A stretch of DNA of 64,000 nt. Source: Thermoanaerobaculia bacterium. GTDB taxonomy: Bacteria > Acidobacteriota > Thermoanaerobaculia > Multivoradales > J023. Location of the stretch: contig JALCBJ010000001.1 in assembly GCA_028066595.1 (NCBI GenBank), positions 144,415 through 208,414 of the forward strand, read 5' to 3'. Each line of letters starts with the position of its first letter. Position 1 is the stretch's first letter. Below the pieces are notes generated by a model. The model saw only the letters and a program-made list of their open reading frames with translations, was not told the origin of the DNA and ran no database searches. The translations under genes were made by a program, and so were the position numbers. This document shows positions 48,330 through 57,521 of the stretch, in pieces.

Positions 48330-48378
48330 TAAGCTAGGGCAAATGGCCGCTTTCCGTTCCCGGCTGCGTTTCCAATGA
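48330..48378 (+). promoter_or_regulatory. Upstream leaderless ORF coupled to ftsE
   Basis: TAAGCT (48330-48335) lies 7 nt before an ATG at 48343 that opens an 11-codon ORF (MAAFRSRLRFQ). Its TGA at 48376-48378 overlaps the ftsE ATG at 48375. ftsE has no Shine-Dalgarno of its own, so initiation by coupling from this ORF is likely. The alternative is that this is only chance. Confidence 0.45.
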
Positions 48379-49169
48379 TCGAGTTCTACCAGGTCACCAA
48401 GCGTTACCCCGGCGGACAGCTGGGGCTCGACGACGTGTCGCTGCAGATTCCGAAGGGGGAGCTGGTCTTTCTCACCGGACCCTCCGGGGCCGGGAAGACG
48501 ACGTTCTTGAAGCTGATCTACCGTGAGGAGATGGCCAGCGAAGGCTACATCTTGGTGAACGGCCGGAATGTCTCCAACTTACCGGAGCGCAAAGTGCCTT
48601 ACCTGCGCCGCACGATCGGTGTGGTGTTCCAGAGCTTCCGGTTGATTCCGCGCAAGACAGTGTTCGAGAACGTGTCGTACCTACCCCGGGTTCTCGGACT
48701 CGATGCGAAGCAGCAACGCAAAGTGGCCTACGACACCCTTCGTCGGGTGGGTCTGGCCCACCGCATGAACGCATTTCCCATGCAGCTGTCGGGCGGGGAG
48801 CAACAGCGTGTAGCCATCGCTCGCGCGCTGATCAACCGTCCCGATATCCTGCTCGCCGACGAGCCGACGGGCAACCTCGATCCCGAGCTCTCAGAGGAGA
48901 TCCTGAGGCTCTTCTTGGAGATCAACCTCGAAGGGACGACAGTGATCTTTGCCACGCACGATCGCGGGCTGATCCGGCGCGTCGGTCGTCGCGTCTTGAC
49001 CCTGGAAGACGCCAAGCTCCGGCGAGACGAGCATCTACCCGGCGAAATGGTGCCACCGGCCCCACGCAGGAGATCGGAGCCCGAAGCGCCGCCGGACGCT
49101 TCGCCGGAGATGGAAAGCGCCGGCCTCAGCGAGCCGGTGGATGCGGACCCGATCGGCGCCGGGGCCTGA
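48375..49169 (+). CDS. ftsE: Cell division ATP-binding protein FtsE
   Basis: FtsE is the ABC ATPase that, with FtsX, couples division to peptidoglycan hydrolase activation. The 264 residues carry Walker A (GPSGAGKTTFL, about 34-44), the LSGGEQQRVAIARAL signature (about 137-151) and Walker B (ILLADEPTGNLD, about 157-168). A proline/acidic C-terminal extension of about 40 residues (after 225) is longer than in E. coli (222 residues). ftsX begins 15 bp after its stop. It is preceded by a short ORF whose stop overlaps its start. Confidence 0.95.
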   Translation: MIEFYQVTKRYPGGQLGLDDVSLQIPKGELVFLTGPSGAGKTTFLKLIYREEMASEGYILVNGRNVSNLPERKVPYLRRTIGVVFQSFRLIPRKTVFENVSYLPRVLGLDAKQQRKVAYDTLRRVGLAHRMNAFPMQLSGGEQQRVAIARALINRPDILLADEPTGNLDPELSEEILRLFLEINLEGTTVIFATHDRGLIRRVGRRVLTLEDAKLRRDEHLPGEMVPPAPRRRSEPEAPPDASPEMESAGLSEPVDADPIGAGA

Positions 49170-49184
49170 CACCCGCGATCTCCC

Positions 49185-50120
49185 ATGACGTTTCTCCAGG
49201 CCCTCCTCTATTTCACGCGCGAAGCGTCGGTCAACCTGATCCGCGGCTGGAAAGTCAGCCTGCTGGCGATCCTCACGATCACGTTGAGCCTTTTCCTCAC
49301 CGGCTCCTTTTTCTTGGTCAGCAGCAACCTGTCACAGCTCACCAAGACCTGGCGCGGCGAGAGCAAGGTCGTGGTCTACTTCGCACCCGGAACGGATTCC
49401 GCGGCACGGGACCGAGTCCGCGGAGAGATCGCCGCGGCCGCGTGGAGCGGCGAGGTGTCCGAGGTCTCTCCCGAGCAGGCTGCGACCCGTTTCCGCTCGG
49501 CCTTCCCGAGTCTGGAGGATCTGCTCGAAGGGTGGGGTGACGAGCCGCTGCCGGCTTCGTTGGAAATCCAGGTCGACTGGTCGACGGTGGATGGGGAGGC
49601 GATGCGCGCCGACCTGGAGACGTTGCGCACCGATCCCGTGGTCGACATGGTGGACGATGACCGCGACTGGCTCGCTCAGCTCGAGACCGCGGTGCTGCTG
49701 CTACGGGGCCTGGCGCTGGTGCTCGGCGGCGTGCTGCTCCTGACCGCGGTCTTCACCATCGCCAGCATCATCCGGCTGACCGCCTACCTCTACCACGACG
49801 AGATCGCCGTTCAGCGGCTCGTAGGCGCCACCGAATTCTTCATCCGCGGGCCGTTCTACATCGAGGGCCTGCTCCAAGGTCTTCTCGGCGGAACCTTGGC
49901 AGCGGCGTCCTTGGCCCTCGGCCACTGGCTTGCGCTGCGACGGGGCGATGGCCTCTTGGTTTCGGTTTTGCTGGAGCGGTTTCTGGTACCGAGCCAGCTC
50001 CTCCTGTTGGTGACACTGGGTGGACTCGCGGGACTCTTCGGAGCGGTGGCGTCCCTACGAAAGGAAAGCCTGGGACGCACCGCCGAGGTGCCGGACGGTG
50101 GCTGGGAAGAGGAAGTCTGA
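49185..50120 (+). CDS. ftsX: Cell division protein FtsX
   Basis: FtsX is the permease-like partner of FtsE. The 311 residues have four membrane helices (about 24-47, 178-205, 225-250 and 268-290) and a periplasmic domain between helices 1 and 2 that activates a cell-wall hydrolase in other bacteria. It has no clear Shine-Dalgarno, so coupling to ftsE 15 bp upstream is probable. The convergent kinase gene ends 8 bp after its stop. Confidence 0.94.
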   Translation: MTFLQALLYFTREASVNLIRGWKVSLLAILTITLSLFLTGSFFLVSSNLSQLTKTWRGESKVVVYFAPGTDSAARDRVRGEIAAAAWSGEVSEVSPEQAATRFRSAFPSLEDLLEGWGDEPLPASLEIQVDWSTVDGEAMRADLETLRTDPVVDMVDDDRDWLAQLETAVLLLRGLALVLGGVLLLTAVFTIASIIRLTAYLYHDEIAVQRLVGATEFFIRGPFYIEGLLQGLLGGTLAAASLALGHWLALRRGDGLLVSVLLERFLVPSQLLLLVTLGGLAGLFGAVASLRKESLGRTAEVPDGGWEEEV

Positions 50121-50128
50121 AAGTACGG

Positions 50129-52954
50129 CTAGCGACCGCTCGAAGGGGCCGGCGGGGAAATCTCGAGGAACCGCTGGAGCTGGCGCGACGACCTGTGCTC
50201 GGGACCCAGGACGCGGTCGACGACTTTCGCGAGCGCAGTCGCCCTACGGCGGGTGTCGTCGTCGGGAGCACGTCGCAACAAGACTCCCATGCGGTTGACC
50301 GCGATCTGGAGCGTGGTCGGATTGTCGGCACCGAGACGGCTGTGGGCGATCTCGAGCGCCCGATCGAAGGCCTCCGCGGACGCCTCGAGGTCGCCGGACA
50401 GTCTGCGGACGTCGGCCAGGTTGTTCCACGCCGTCGCCAGAAGGGGATGATCCGAGCCCAGCGTCTCCGCGATCACCTCGACGACGATCCCGAACTCCTC
50501 GTGCGCTTCCTCGAGCCGGCCTTGAGCCTGAAGGCTCCGGGCTAGGTTGTTGCGCAGGATCGCGACCCGGGAATGACGCTCACCGTAGCTCCGTATCGCA
50601 GTGTCCAGGAGCTGGCGATGGAGCTCCTCGGCCTGTGCCGGTTCGCCGAGACGGGAAAGGACCGTCGCCAGACCGGTGCGGGAGCTCGCAAGATCGAGGT
50701 GATCGTCCGGCAGTGCGACCTCTTGAATCGCGATCGCGCTCCGATACAAGTCGGCCGCCCGCGAGAGATCGCCTCGGTCCACGGCGAGATTGGCCTGGTT
50801 CAACAGAGTGTTGCCCACCAGCCGGTGACCGTCACCGAGCAGCGAGCGGCGCATCTCGACGACCTCGGCGAACAGCGCCTCGGCCTCGTCGTAGCGCCCT
50901 TGGCTTTGGGTGACGGACGCGATCTGACTGAGCGTGACCGCGATGTCCGGATGGCCGTCGGGAAAGAGCTCGTGCTGCATCGCCAGCGCCTCTCGATAAC
51001 GCCGCAGTGCGTCGTCGTGGTCCCCTTGGCGTCGCAGGATCGTTCCGAGGTCCCGCAGGAAGACCGCGACGTCGGGGTCCGGCCGCCCACCGCGCACCGA
51101 CACGAGATCCTCCAGTCCGAGTCGCAGAAGCTCGATGGCAGAGTCCGTTTGATCGCGCTCGCGCAGCAGCGCCGCAAGCCGATGCCGCACGTGGGCGCGT
51201 GCCACCGGTTCGTTCCCCTCTTCGAGACGCTTCAGCGCGTCCCGAAATGCCGTGTCGGCCTCTTCCAGCCGGCCGGCTTGCTGATGTGATGCCGCAAGCT
51301 CCGAGAGTGCCAGCGCCGTCTCGGGATGGGTGAATCCCAGCGACGACTCGAGAAGCGTCACCGCCTCTTCGAGAAGGGTGTGGGCTCGCTCCAGCTCCCC
51401 GAGCGCCAGCAGGACGCCGCCCAGTGCGGACGCCGTATCGGCCAGGTCCTCGGCCTCGGCGGTTCCGGACGCGCGGCGTATTTCGAGGGACTCGGAGAGG
51501 AGATCCGCAGCAGCGCGGTAGTCGCCCAAGCCGGCGTAGGCCTCGCCGATCGGTTGCAGGAACGCAGCACGGGTGGCCGGGGCCAGATCGGTGCGGGCGG
51601 CACGTTGCCGGGCGCGATCGAGCAGCTCTCCCGCCGTGATGTCGCGTCCTCGGGAGGTACCGGGATCGGCGGCAGCGAAGACCTCCACCAGGTAGTCAGA
51701 CACCGTCTCGGCGTTGTCGCGCTCGCGGAGGATCTCCGAGCGCTGCAACCAGAGTCCCAGGGTCGCGGCCACGAGCACCAAGAAGGCAGTCGCCGTCGCG
51801 CTCGCCGCCAGCCGATGACGGCGCAGAAAACTGACGGTGACGTAGGTGAGGGAGTCGCCTCGGGCTTCGACGGGAAACCCTCTCCGATGTCGCTCTATGT
51901 CGCGCGCAAGCGCTTCGGCGGATGAGTATCGGCGCGCCGGGTCCTTGTGCAGGGCTTTCTGCACGATCTGGTCGAGGTCGCCGCGGAGCCGTGCGCTCCA
52001 TCGCCGGGGAGCGAGATCGTCCGGAAGCGTCGCGGCGGTAACCGACGGCGGCGGCGGGTCGCGCTCGACGATCGCCAACGCCAGGCGGGCCGGGTCTCGT
52101 CTCTCCTCCTCGAACGGATGGCACTCCGCGAGGAGCTCGTAGAGAAGTACACCGAGACCGAACACGTCGGCCGTGGTGCCGATGGCCTCGCCGCGGATCT
52201 GCTCGGGACTGGCGTAGGGCGGCGTGAGCAGACGTTCCGACGGGCCGGTCTGGCCGCCGGCCAATTCGGCGGAAAGGAGCTTGGCGATACCGAAGTCGAG
52301 GAGCTTGGGGTGGCCTTCGGCAGTGACCAAGATGTTGCCGGGCTTGAGGTCGCGATGCACGACGAGCTGCTGATGCGCCGCATGCACCGCCGAGCACATC
52401 TCGACGAAGAGCTCGAGCCGAGCGTCGAGCCCTGGTTCTACCTCCGTGATGAATCGGTCGAGGGGTTGACCATCGACCAGCTCCACAACCAGGAAGGGCC
52501 GTCCGTCCGCGGTGGTGCCGCCGTCGAGAAGCCGGGTGATCGACGGGTGCTCGAGACGAGCCAGGATCTGGCGCTCCCGATGGAACCGCTCCTGAAAGTC
52601 CGGGAGGGCCAGCTCGTCGCTCAGGACCTTGAGCGCTACTTGTTTCTCGAACGTGCCGTCGTCGCGCTCCGCGAGATAGACCGTGCCCATTCCGCCGCGG
52701 CCGAGTGAACGAACGATACGGTAGCTGCCGATCCGTTCGGGCAGCGGCTCGGGCGGCGCGGGCAGGATCTGAAAGGCAGGACGGTCGATGAAGGTCGGCG
52801 CGTCCCGGTGCGCGTGCAGCAAATCGAGCACGTTGGCTGCCAGCTCTTCGTCGCCGGCGCACAGGTGCTCCAGGAGATCGGTCGGATCGGCGGGATCCTC
52901 ATCGAGAATGGTGTGAAACACCTCGCCGGCCCGCTTCCAGCGTTCGGGGCTCAC
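50129..52954 (-). CDS. Serine/threonine protein kinase with TPR region
   Basis: From GTG 52954 the protein is 941 residues and starts within the GTGA overlap with the sigma-factor gene. The kinase domain (about 75-340) has the glycine loop GRGGMGTVYLAE, K109, the VVHRDLKPGN loop (HRD at about 200-202), LLDFGIAKLL and the SPEQ activation-segment end. A membrane helix (about 400-422) follows, then a long external TPR array (about 440-930). It is a membrane receptor kinase, and the coupled sigma factor is its most likely phosphorylation target. The longer frame to 53011 lacks a ribosome site. Confidence 0.93.
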   Translation of the reverse strand: MSPERWKRAGEVFHTILDEDPADPTDLLEHLCAGDEELAANVLDLLHAHRDAPTFIDRPAFQILPAPPEPLPERIGSYRIVRSLGRGGMGTVYLAERDDGTFEKQVALKVLSDELALPDFQERFHRERQILARLEHPSITRLLDGGTTADGRPFLVVELVDGQPLDRFITEVEPGLDARLELFVEMCSAVHAAHQQLVVHRDLKPGNILVTAEGHPKLLDFGIAKLLSAELAGGQTGPSERLLTPPYASPEQIRGEAIGTTADVFGLGVLLYELLAECHPFEEERRDPARLALAIVERDPPPPSVTAATLPDDLAPRRWSARLRGDLDQIVQKALHKDPARRYSSAEALARDIERHRRGFPVEARGDSLTYVTVSFLRRHRLAASATATAFLVLVAATLGLWLQRSEILRERDNAETVSDYLVEVFAAADPGTSRGRDITAGELLDRARQRAARTDLAPATRAAFLQPIGEAYAGLGDYRAAADLLSESLEIRRASGTAEAEDLADTASALGGVLLALGELERAHTLLEEAVTLLESSLGFTHPETALALSELAASHQQAGRLEEADTAFRDALKRLEEGNEPVARAHVRHRLAALLRERDQTDSAIELLRLGLEDLVSVRGGRPDPDVAVFLRDLGTILRRQGDHDDALRRYREALAMQHELFPDGHPDIAVTLSQIASVTQSQGRYDEAEALFAEVVEMRRSLLGDGHRLVGNTLLNQANLAVDRGDLSRAADLYRSAIAIQEVALPDDHLDLASSRTGLATVLSRLGEPAQAEELHRQLLDTAIRSYGERHSRVAILRNNLARSLQAQGRLEEAHEEFGIVVEVIAETLGSDHPLLATAWNNLADVRRLSGDLEASAEAFDRALEIAHSRLGADNPTTLQIAVNRMGVLLRRAPDDDTRRRATALAKVVDRVLGPEHRSSRQLQRFLEISPPAPSSGR

Positions 52955-53547
52955 CTCGGTTCCTCGGGCGGTCGCAGTCGGTCGTAGAGCCAGGCTCGAC
53001 TGAGAGTCCACTCCTTGCTCACCAGCGATGCACTGATCTCCAGCACTTCGGCCGTCTCGTCGATGGTCAGACCGGCGAAGTAGCGAAGCTCCACGATGCG
53101 GCTCTGCCGCGGCGACAGTGCGGCGAGTGCCGTCAAGGCTTCGTCGAGCGCCAAGAGATCGAGGTCCGTGCCGGCTCCGTGGGGCTCCTGTACTTGCTCG
53201 AGAGCGACGAGCTTGAAGCCTCCTCCGCGCTTGTCGCGTCTCCTTCTCCGGGCGTGGTCCACGAGGATTCTGCGCATCAGTTGCGCCGAGAATCCGAAGA
53301 ACTGGGAGCGATTGATCCAGCTCACCTCTTCATGACCCGCCAGTCGGAGAAAGACCTCGTTCACCAATGCGGTCGGCTCCAGCGTGTGATCCGGTCGTTC
53401 ACCTGCCATGGCGCGGCGAGCTCGGCGACGCAGTGCACCCTCGACGACCGGTATCAATCGTTCGAGGGCTCCGGGCTCACCGGCGCTCCAGGCGTGGAGC
53501 AGCTCGGTGACGTCTACGGATTCGCTGGGTATGGCTTCGTCGGTCAT
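52951..53547 (-). CDS. ECF sigma factor coupled to the kinase (TIGR02999 type)
   Basis: The 198-residue protein (ATG 53547, GGAG six bases upstream) has sigma region 2 (LLHAWSAGEPGALERLIPVV, ALVNEVFLRLAG) and region 4 (LSPRQSRIVELRYFAGLTIDETAEVLEISASLVSKEW). This is the family typical of Acidobacteria and Planctomycetes. It lacks an anti-sigma neighbour. Instead a Ser/Thr kinase overlaps it by 4 bp, as in kinase-controlled ECF systems described elsewhere, so activation by phosphorylation is the natural hypothesis. It diverges from the secreted protein at 53708. Confidence 0.92.
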   Translation of the reverse strand: MTDEAIPSESVDVTELLHAWSAGEPGALERLIPVVEGALRRRARRAMAGERPDHTLEPTALVNEVFLRLAGHEEVSWINRSQFFGFSAQLMRRILVDHARRRRRDKRGGGFKLVALEQVQEPHGAGTDLDLLALDEALTALAALSPRQSRIVELRYFAGLTIDETAEVLEISASLVSKEWTLSRAWLYDRLRPPEEPR

Positions 53548-53707
53548 GACGGGCTCCGCAAGGAGTCGAATTGTTGCGATCGTCCGGGTATCTGCCGCGA
53601 ATCGTCGACAAATGTTGCTCGAGCTATCGTACGCTTTCAGGACAATAGACATTCCGCGGTGGGTCGGCGCTGGCGGATCAACTCTCTGACTTGAAGGAGA
53701 CAAGTCG

Positions 53708-55390
53708 ATGCAGTGGACCCTTTCAGCGCTGTGGATCCGACACACCCTGCTCATGTGTTTCGCCGTACCACTCCTGGCAGCAGGAGCAGCTGGTGCCCAG
53801 GCGAACGAAGCCGAGCGGCGGGTTCTGATGCCTTGGGAACAAGAAACCGAAGTGTTGAGGGCGGCGCCGCCGACAGCCGTGGCCCGTGGCCCGGTGCACG
53901 GTGTCCTGACCTACGACGAGGAGGGCGACCTTCTATACCGGCCCTGGTCCTCCAGTTTCTGGGACGTGGGCTCCGATGCGTTCCTCCTCGAATATTCGAA
54001 CAGCAACGGCGAGACCCAGCGTCAGCGTTTCGTTGTACATGCCGGCGTGCAAGAGACCCGTTGGGCGCAGTTCGGATTCGAGCCGTCCGAGCTGGAGCCG
54101 CCGGAGATCGATCCGGCAGAACAGCTGGGCGTCGACAGCGCCGCCGCCCTTCTCGGGGAACAGGGTGCGCGCATCGAGCTCGACGGCTCGGGCTCGGATG
54201 CGTATTACCGGATTCCGATCCCGGTTTCACCGCCTGGGCGTGGTGGTCCTCCTCCGGCAGACCCGGGCTGTGCGGACATGCACATGGACCTGTCGAGCGG
54301 AGATCCCGACGGAGGTGACGGGCTCTATCGGGAGGCACTCGAGGCATGCCTTTCCACGCAGGATGGTCTCTACGCCTGCAGGTTCACCTTGCTGCGCATC
54401 GCAGGAGACCAGAGCGACATCGCCCGTGTCCAGGTAGCCATGAGCGAGGACGCGACCTGGATCCGAGGTGTTTTCTTCGACGACCTTGGGCAACAGCACA
54501 GCACAGCCTGGATTCCTCTGGAGGATCAGCCGTATACGCTGCGGACGGACTGGTGGACGGACGATGTGGGTGGAATCCGCTTGTGGCTCGACGGGCGGGT
54601 CGTGGCGTCGACCGTCGGCCACAGCTCTGGGCAGGAGTCTCGCGCAGTGGAAATCGGTGCGATCGATGCGCCGGTGGAGGCCCGGTTGGCCTTCTCCCTG
54701 GACTCGATTCATCTCTACCATGGCGCGGTTGGCCAGGGCGCGACGGCCTCCCTGAGCGATCCTTTCGAGACCGACCTGTCGAAGTGGACAGCGATGGGCC
54801 TGGGTGGGGGTTCGCTACGGATCGACTCGTCGGCCGCTCTAGCGGGCGGCGCCGGACTCGAGATCGGCCTCGGGGCAGGTTGGGGCTCCTGGCTCCGGGA
54901 CGACACTCCGGAGGCCGTACGCAACGCCGGCCTGCGGTTTCTGGTGGACGCATCGGACCTGGATCTCGGACCGGCGCCGAGCGATCCGACAAGCGGGCCG
55001 GTATTCGGGCTCGTCCATGGGCTGAAACTCGACGACGGCGGTCCTGGCTCGGCGTTCAGCCTGCGTTTGTGGCGAAGCTCGACAGGTTTCCGAATACAAG
55101 CGAGCGCAGCGAACGACGACGGCAGCTTCGGCAGGACGCCCTACGCGCCATCCAGTGACGTCCACGTGGTCGATCTGCGTTGGAAGGCCGCCACCGAGCC
55201 GGGGCGCCGCGACGGGTGGCTTCGCTTCTGGCTCGACGGCGATCTCGTGGGCGAGGCGACACGCCTCGACAATGCACAGGCGGTCATGGAGTCGGTCCGG
55301 CTCGGAGCGCTCAATCTCCCGGACGAGGCTGCCGGCCTGCTTCGCTTCGACGAGTACGAGGTGTTGCGCGTCGGGCCCCTACCCGAGTAG
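53708..55390 (+). CDS. Secreted protein with lectin-like domains
   Basis: The 560 residues begin with a signal peptide (about 1-31). Two beta-rich modules resembling concanavalin/LamG folds are visible at about 185-345 and 355-555, with W-rich strands such as LRTDWWTDDVGGIRLWLDG and the paired VDLRWKAATEPGRRDGWLRFWLDGDLVG. A DPFETDLSKWTAM segment precedes the second module. AAGGAGA precedes the ATG. It diverges from the sigma factor across a 160-bp region and is a candidate target of it. The ligand is unknown. Confidence 0.8.
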   Translation: MQWTLSALWIRHTLLMCFAVPLLAAGAAGAQANEAERRVLMPWEQETEVLRAAPPTAVARGPVHGVLTYDEEGDLLYRPWSSSFWDVGSDAFLLEYSNSNGETQRQRFVVHAGVQETRWAQFGFEPSELEPPEIDPAEQLGVDSAAALLGEQGARIELDGSGSDAYYRIPIPVSPPGRGGPPPADPGCADMHMDLSSGDPDGGDGLYREALEACLSTQDGLYACRFTLLRIAGDQSDIARVQVAMSEDATWIRGVFFDDLGQQHSTAWIPLEDQPYTLRTDWWTDDVGGIRLWLDGRVVASTVGHSSGQESRAVEIGAIDAPVEARLAFSLDSIHLYHGAVGQGATASLSDPFETDLSKWTAMGLGGGSLRIDSSAALAGGAGLEIGLGAGWGSWLRDDTPEAVRNAGLRFLVDASDLDLGPAPSDPTSGPVFGLVHGLKLDDGGPGSAFSLRLWRSSTGFRIQASAANDDGSFGRTPYAPSSDVHVVDLRWKAATEPGRRDGWLRFWLDGDLVGEATRLDNAQAVMESVRLGALNLPDEAAGLLRFDEYEVLRVGPLPE

Positions 55391-55403
55391 CTCTGGGCGA
55401 GTT

Positions 55404-55431
55404 GCAGGCCGTGCACTTGGGTGCGGCCTGC
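55404..55431 (+). terminator. Hairpin just after the lectin-like gene
   Basis: An 8-bp outer stem (GCAGGCCG with CGGCCTGC) has a bulge and a CAC/GTG inner stem, and is followed by GACGTTTTG. It lies 13 bp after the stop and may end that transcript. Confidence 0.5.
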
Positions 55432-55598
55432 GACGTTTTGCGAGTCGCGTGGGGATTTGGTGCGCGAACGGCGCTTCGTTCTTGGGTGAGCGTCGGCGGT
55501 CCGGTCGGGCCGCCGACCCGGTGCGACCCCAAGCCGGCGCTCACCGATCCATACCCTACGAGTCGCGCGGACTATCCGCGCCGATCTGGAGCATCAGC

Positions 55599-55637
55599 GA
55601 TCCACGGCGGAACGGTTCCGCCGTGGATCTTATTCTT
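55599..55637 (+). terminator. Strong palindromic terminator
   Basis: Arms GATCCACGGCGGAAC and GTTCCGCCGTGGATC are perfect complements around one base, folding as a 13-bp stem with a 5-nt loop, followed by TTATTCTT. It sits 208 bp after the preceding stop and 207 bp before the next start. Confidence 0.75.
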
Positions 55638-55844
55638 CGTGGTAGTAACCGCGATCCGAGCACTGCAACCGACCCCATGAGATCAAGTATCCTGCGACAG
55701 GTAATCTCTTGGACCAGTTTTCGTATCCAGAGCTCTCGAGCTCCATCGACCCCAGGTTTGGTACTCGTCGTACCTGGTGCGAATCACTTCGTCCCCATGT
55801 CGGGCAGTTACCCGATCTTCGCTGACCGTCTCCTTGGAGTCCCC

Positions 55845-57521
55845 ATGCAACGAATTCTGAACGCGGTTCGCTCCGGGCGTGCACCTGCTCTCGTAGCAGC
55901 GTCCTGGGCGGCAGCCATCGTCTTGGTGCTCTCGACGGGGCCTGGTTTTGCCATCGAGGGGCCGGCCTTCGACGGCAAGGCCCACCACGGACCCGGTGCT
56001 CATGCACTGACGAATGTCCGTATCGTGCAGGCGCCCGGGCGCGTTGTCGACAACGGAACTTTGGTGATGCGTGACGGCGTGATCGTCGCCGTTGGCGCCG
56101 ACGTCGAAGCTCCGTCCGACGCCAAGGTCTGGGACCTCGAGGGCGCAACCCTGTACCCGGGCTTGATCGAATCCTTCGCCACCTTCGAGGTCCCCGAACC
56201 CGAGGCGGGTGATGAGCCAGCTGCGGGCCTACACCCGAATCCTCTGGTGCGTCCGGAGCGCCAAGCAGCCGCCCACGCCAACAATGATGGTCTGGCCAAG
56301 AAACTCCGCTCCGCAGGTTTCACGGCTGCAGTCCTGGTGCCCAAACAGGGCATGTTCCGCGGCCAGAGCGTTGCCGTAGCGACGGGTGACGGCGGAGTGG
56401 GCCCCAACCTACTCCGCGATCGTGTGGCGCAGAACGTGCGTTTTCGCACGCTAGGCTTCGGCGCCGGATATCCAACCTCGATCATGGGCGCCATGGCACT
56501 GCTCCGGCAAGTGACGTCGGACGCGCGATGGCATGCCGCCGCCCACGCTGCTCATGAAGCCGATCCATCGCAGAGCCGGCCCGTGTTCAACGCGTCGCTG
56601 GCTGCCTTGGGCCCGGCGACGCGCCGTGAGCAACGGGTGGTTTTCGAGGCCCGCGATGTCGATCGAGTACTACAGATCGCTGACCTGGCGTCGGAGCTGG
56701 AGTTCGATGCCTTGGTGGTCGGCAACGGAGACGAGTACCAGCGCCTCGACGAGGTCGCGGCGACGGGACTGACCTTCCTGCTACCGGTGAAGTTCCCCGG
56801 CGCGCCGAACGTCCCCGAAGACGACGACTTAAGCGTCGGCCTCGGAACACTGCGTCATTGGAAGCAGGCTCCCGAGAATCCGCTACGGCTGCAGGAGGCG
56901 GGTGTTTCTTTCGTCTTCACCAGCCATGAGCTGAACGACCCGAAGAAGATCCACGAGCATCTCGCGACGGCAATCGAACGGGGTTTCGATGCAGACGCCG
57001 CCCTCGCTGCACTGACCACCGGGCCGGCGGAGCTGTTCGGCCTCGATGAGACCCTCGGCACTCTAGACGCGGGCAAGGCTGCCCACGTGGTGGTCACCGA
57101 GGGCGATCTGTTCGCCGAAAAGACCAAGATCCGAGACGTCTGGGTGGACGGCAAACGCTTCGCACTCAAAGATGTGCAGCCGCCGTCGGTAGAGCCGCTG
57201 GGTACGTGGGAAGTGGTGATCAAGGCCGGTGGTGGATTCGAGATGCCCGCCACGGTCGTCCTTACCGGCTCGATCGACGATCTGGGTGGCAGCGTCGACT
57301 CCGCTCAGGGCACGCTCCCGATTGCCAGCGCGGAGGTTTCCGGCGACACGGTCTACGTCGAGGTCGATATGGCGCCGTCCGGAACGCCCGGCATGTTGAC
57401 TTTCGAAATGAAGATCGACGGCGAGAACACCCAAGGTAGCGGCACATCGCCTATGGGTGAGTTCACGTTCACTGGTAGTCGCATATCGAAGCCCGAAGCA
57501 GATCCGGAGGTGATCCAATGA
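55845..57521 (+). CDS. Amidohydrolase-like secreted protein, metal ligands lost
   Basis: From ATG 55845 (TTGGAG upstream) it is 558 residues with a signal peptide (about 1-36). The amidohydrolase composite domain is recognisable: NVRIVQAPGRVVDNGTLVMRDGVIVAVG, then LEGATLYPGL and a C-terminal ALTTGPAELFGLDETLGTLDAGKAA. Where active enzymes have the metal-binding HxH (PGLIDAHxH) it has PGLIESFATF, so it cannot bind metal normally. It overlaps the next amidohydrolase gene by 4 bp. It may be a non-catalytic partner subunit of the middle gene. Confidence 0.85.
   Translation: MQRILNAVRSGRAPALVAASWAAAIVLVLSTGPGFAIEGPAFDGKAHHGPGAHALTNVRIVQAPGRVVDNGTLVMRDGVIVAVGADVEAPSDAKVWDLEGATLYPGLIESFATFEVPEPEAGDEPAAGLHPNPLVRPERQAAAHANNDGLAKKLRSAGFTAAVLVPKQGMFRGQSVAVATGDGGVGPNLLRDRVAQNVRFRTLGFGAGYPTSIMGAMALLRQVTSDARWHAAAHAAHEADPSQSRPVFNASLAALGPATRREQRVVFEARDVDRVLQIADLASELEFDALVVGNGDEYQRLDEVAATGLTFLLPVKFPGAPNVPEDDDLSVGLGTLRHWKQAPENPLRLQEAGVSFVFTSHELNDPKKIHEHLATAIERGFDADAALAALTTGPAELFGLDETLGTLDAGKAAHVVVTEGDLFAEKTKIRDVWVDGKRFALKDVQPPSVEPLGTWEVVIKAGGGFEMPATVVLTGSIDDLGGSVDSAQGTLPIASAEVSGDTVYVEVDMAPSGTPGMLTFEMKIDGENTQGSGTSPMGEFTFTGSRISKPEADPEVIQ

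Larger units (their letters stand above)
55391..55844 (+). other. Intergenic region with two hairpins
   Basis: This 454-bp region lies between the lectin-like gene and the amidohydrolase cluster. It holds an imperfect hairpin at 55404-55431 and a near-perfect palindrome at 55599-55629 with a T-rich tail. The open frame through it (55155 onward) lacks a domain and a ribosome site and is not a gene. A small RNA or long 3' end is possible. Confidence 0.5.

Noticed and set aside
55155-55844. N-terminal extension of the first amidohydrolase-like protein
   Set aside because: It overlaps the lectin-like gene in another frame and runs through a terminator. The signal peptide starts at 55845.
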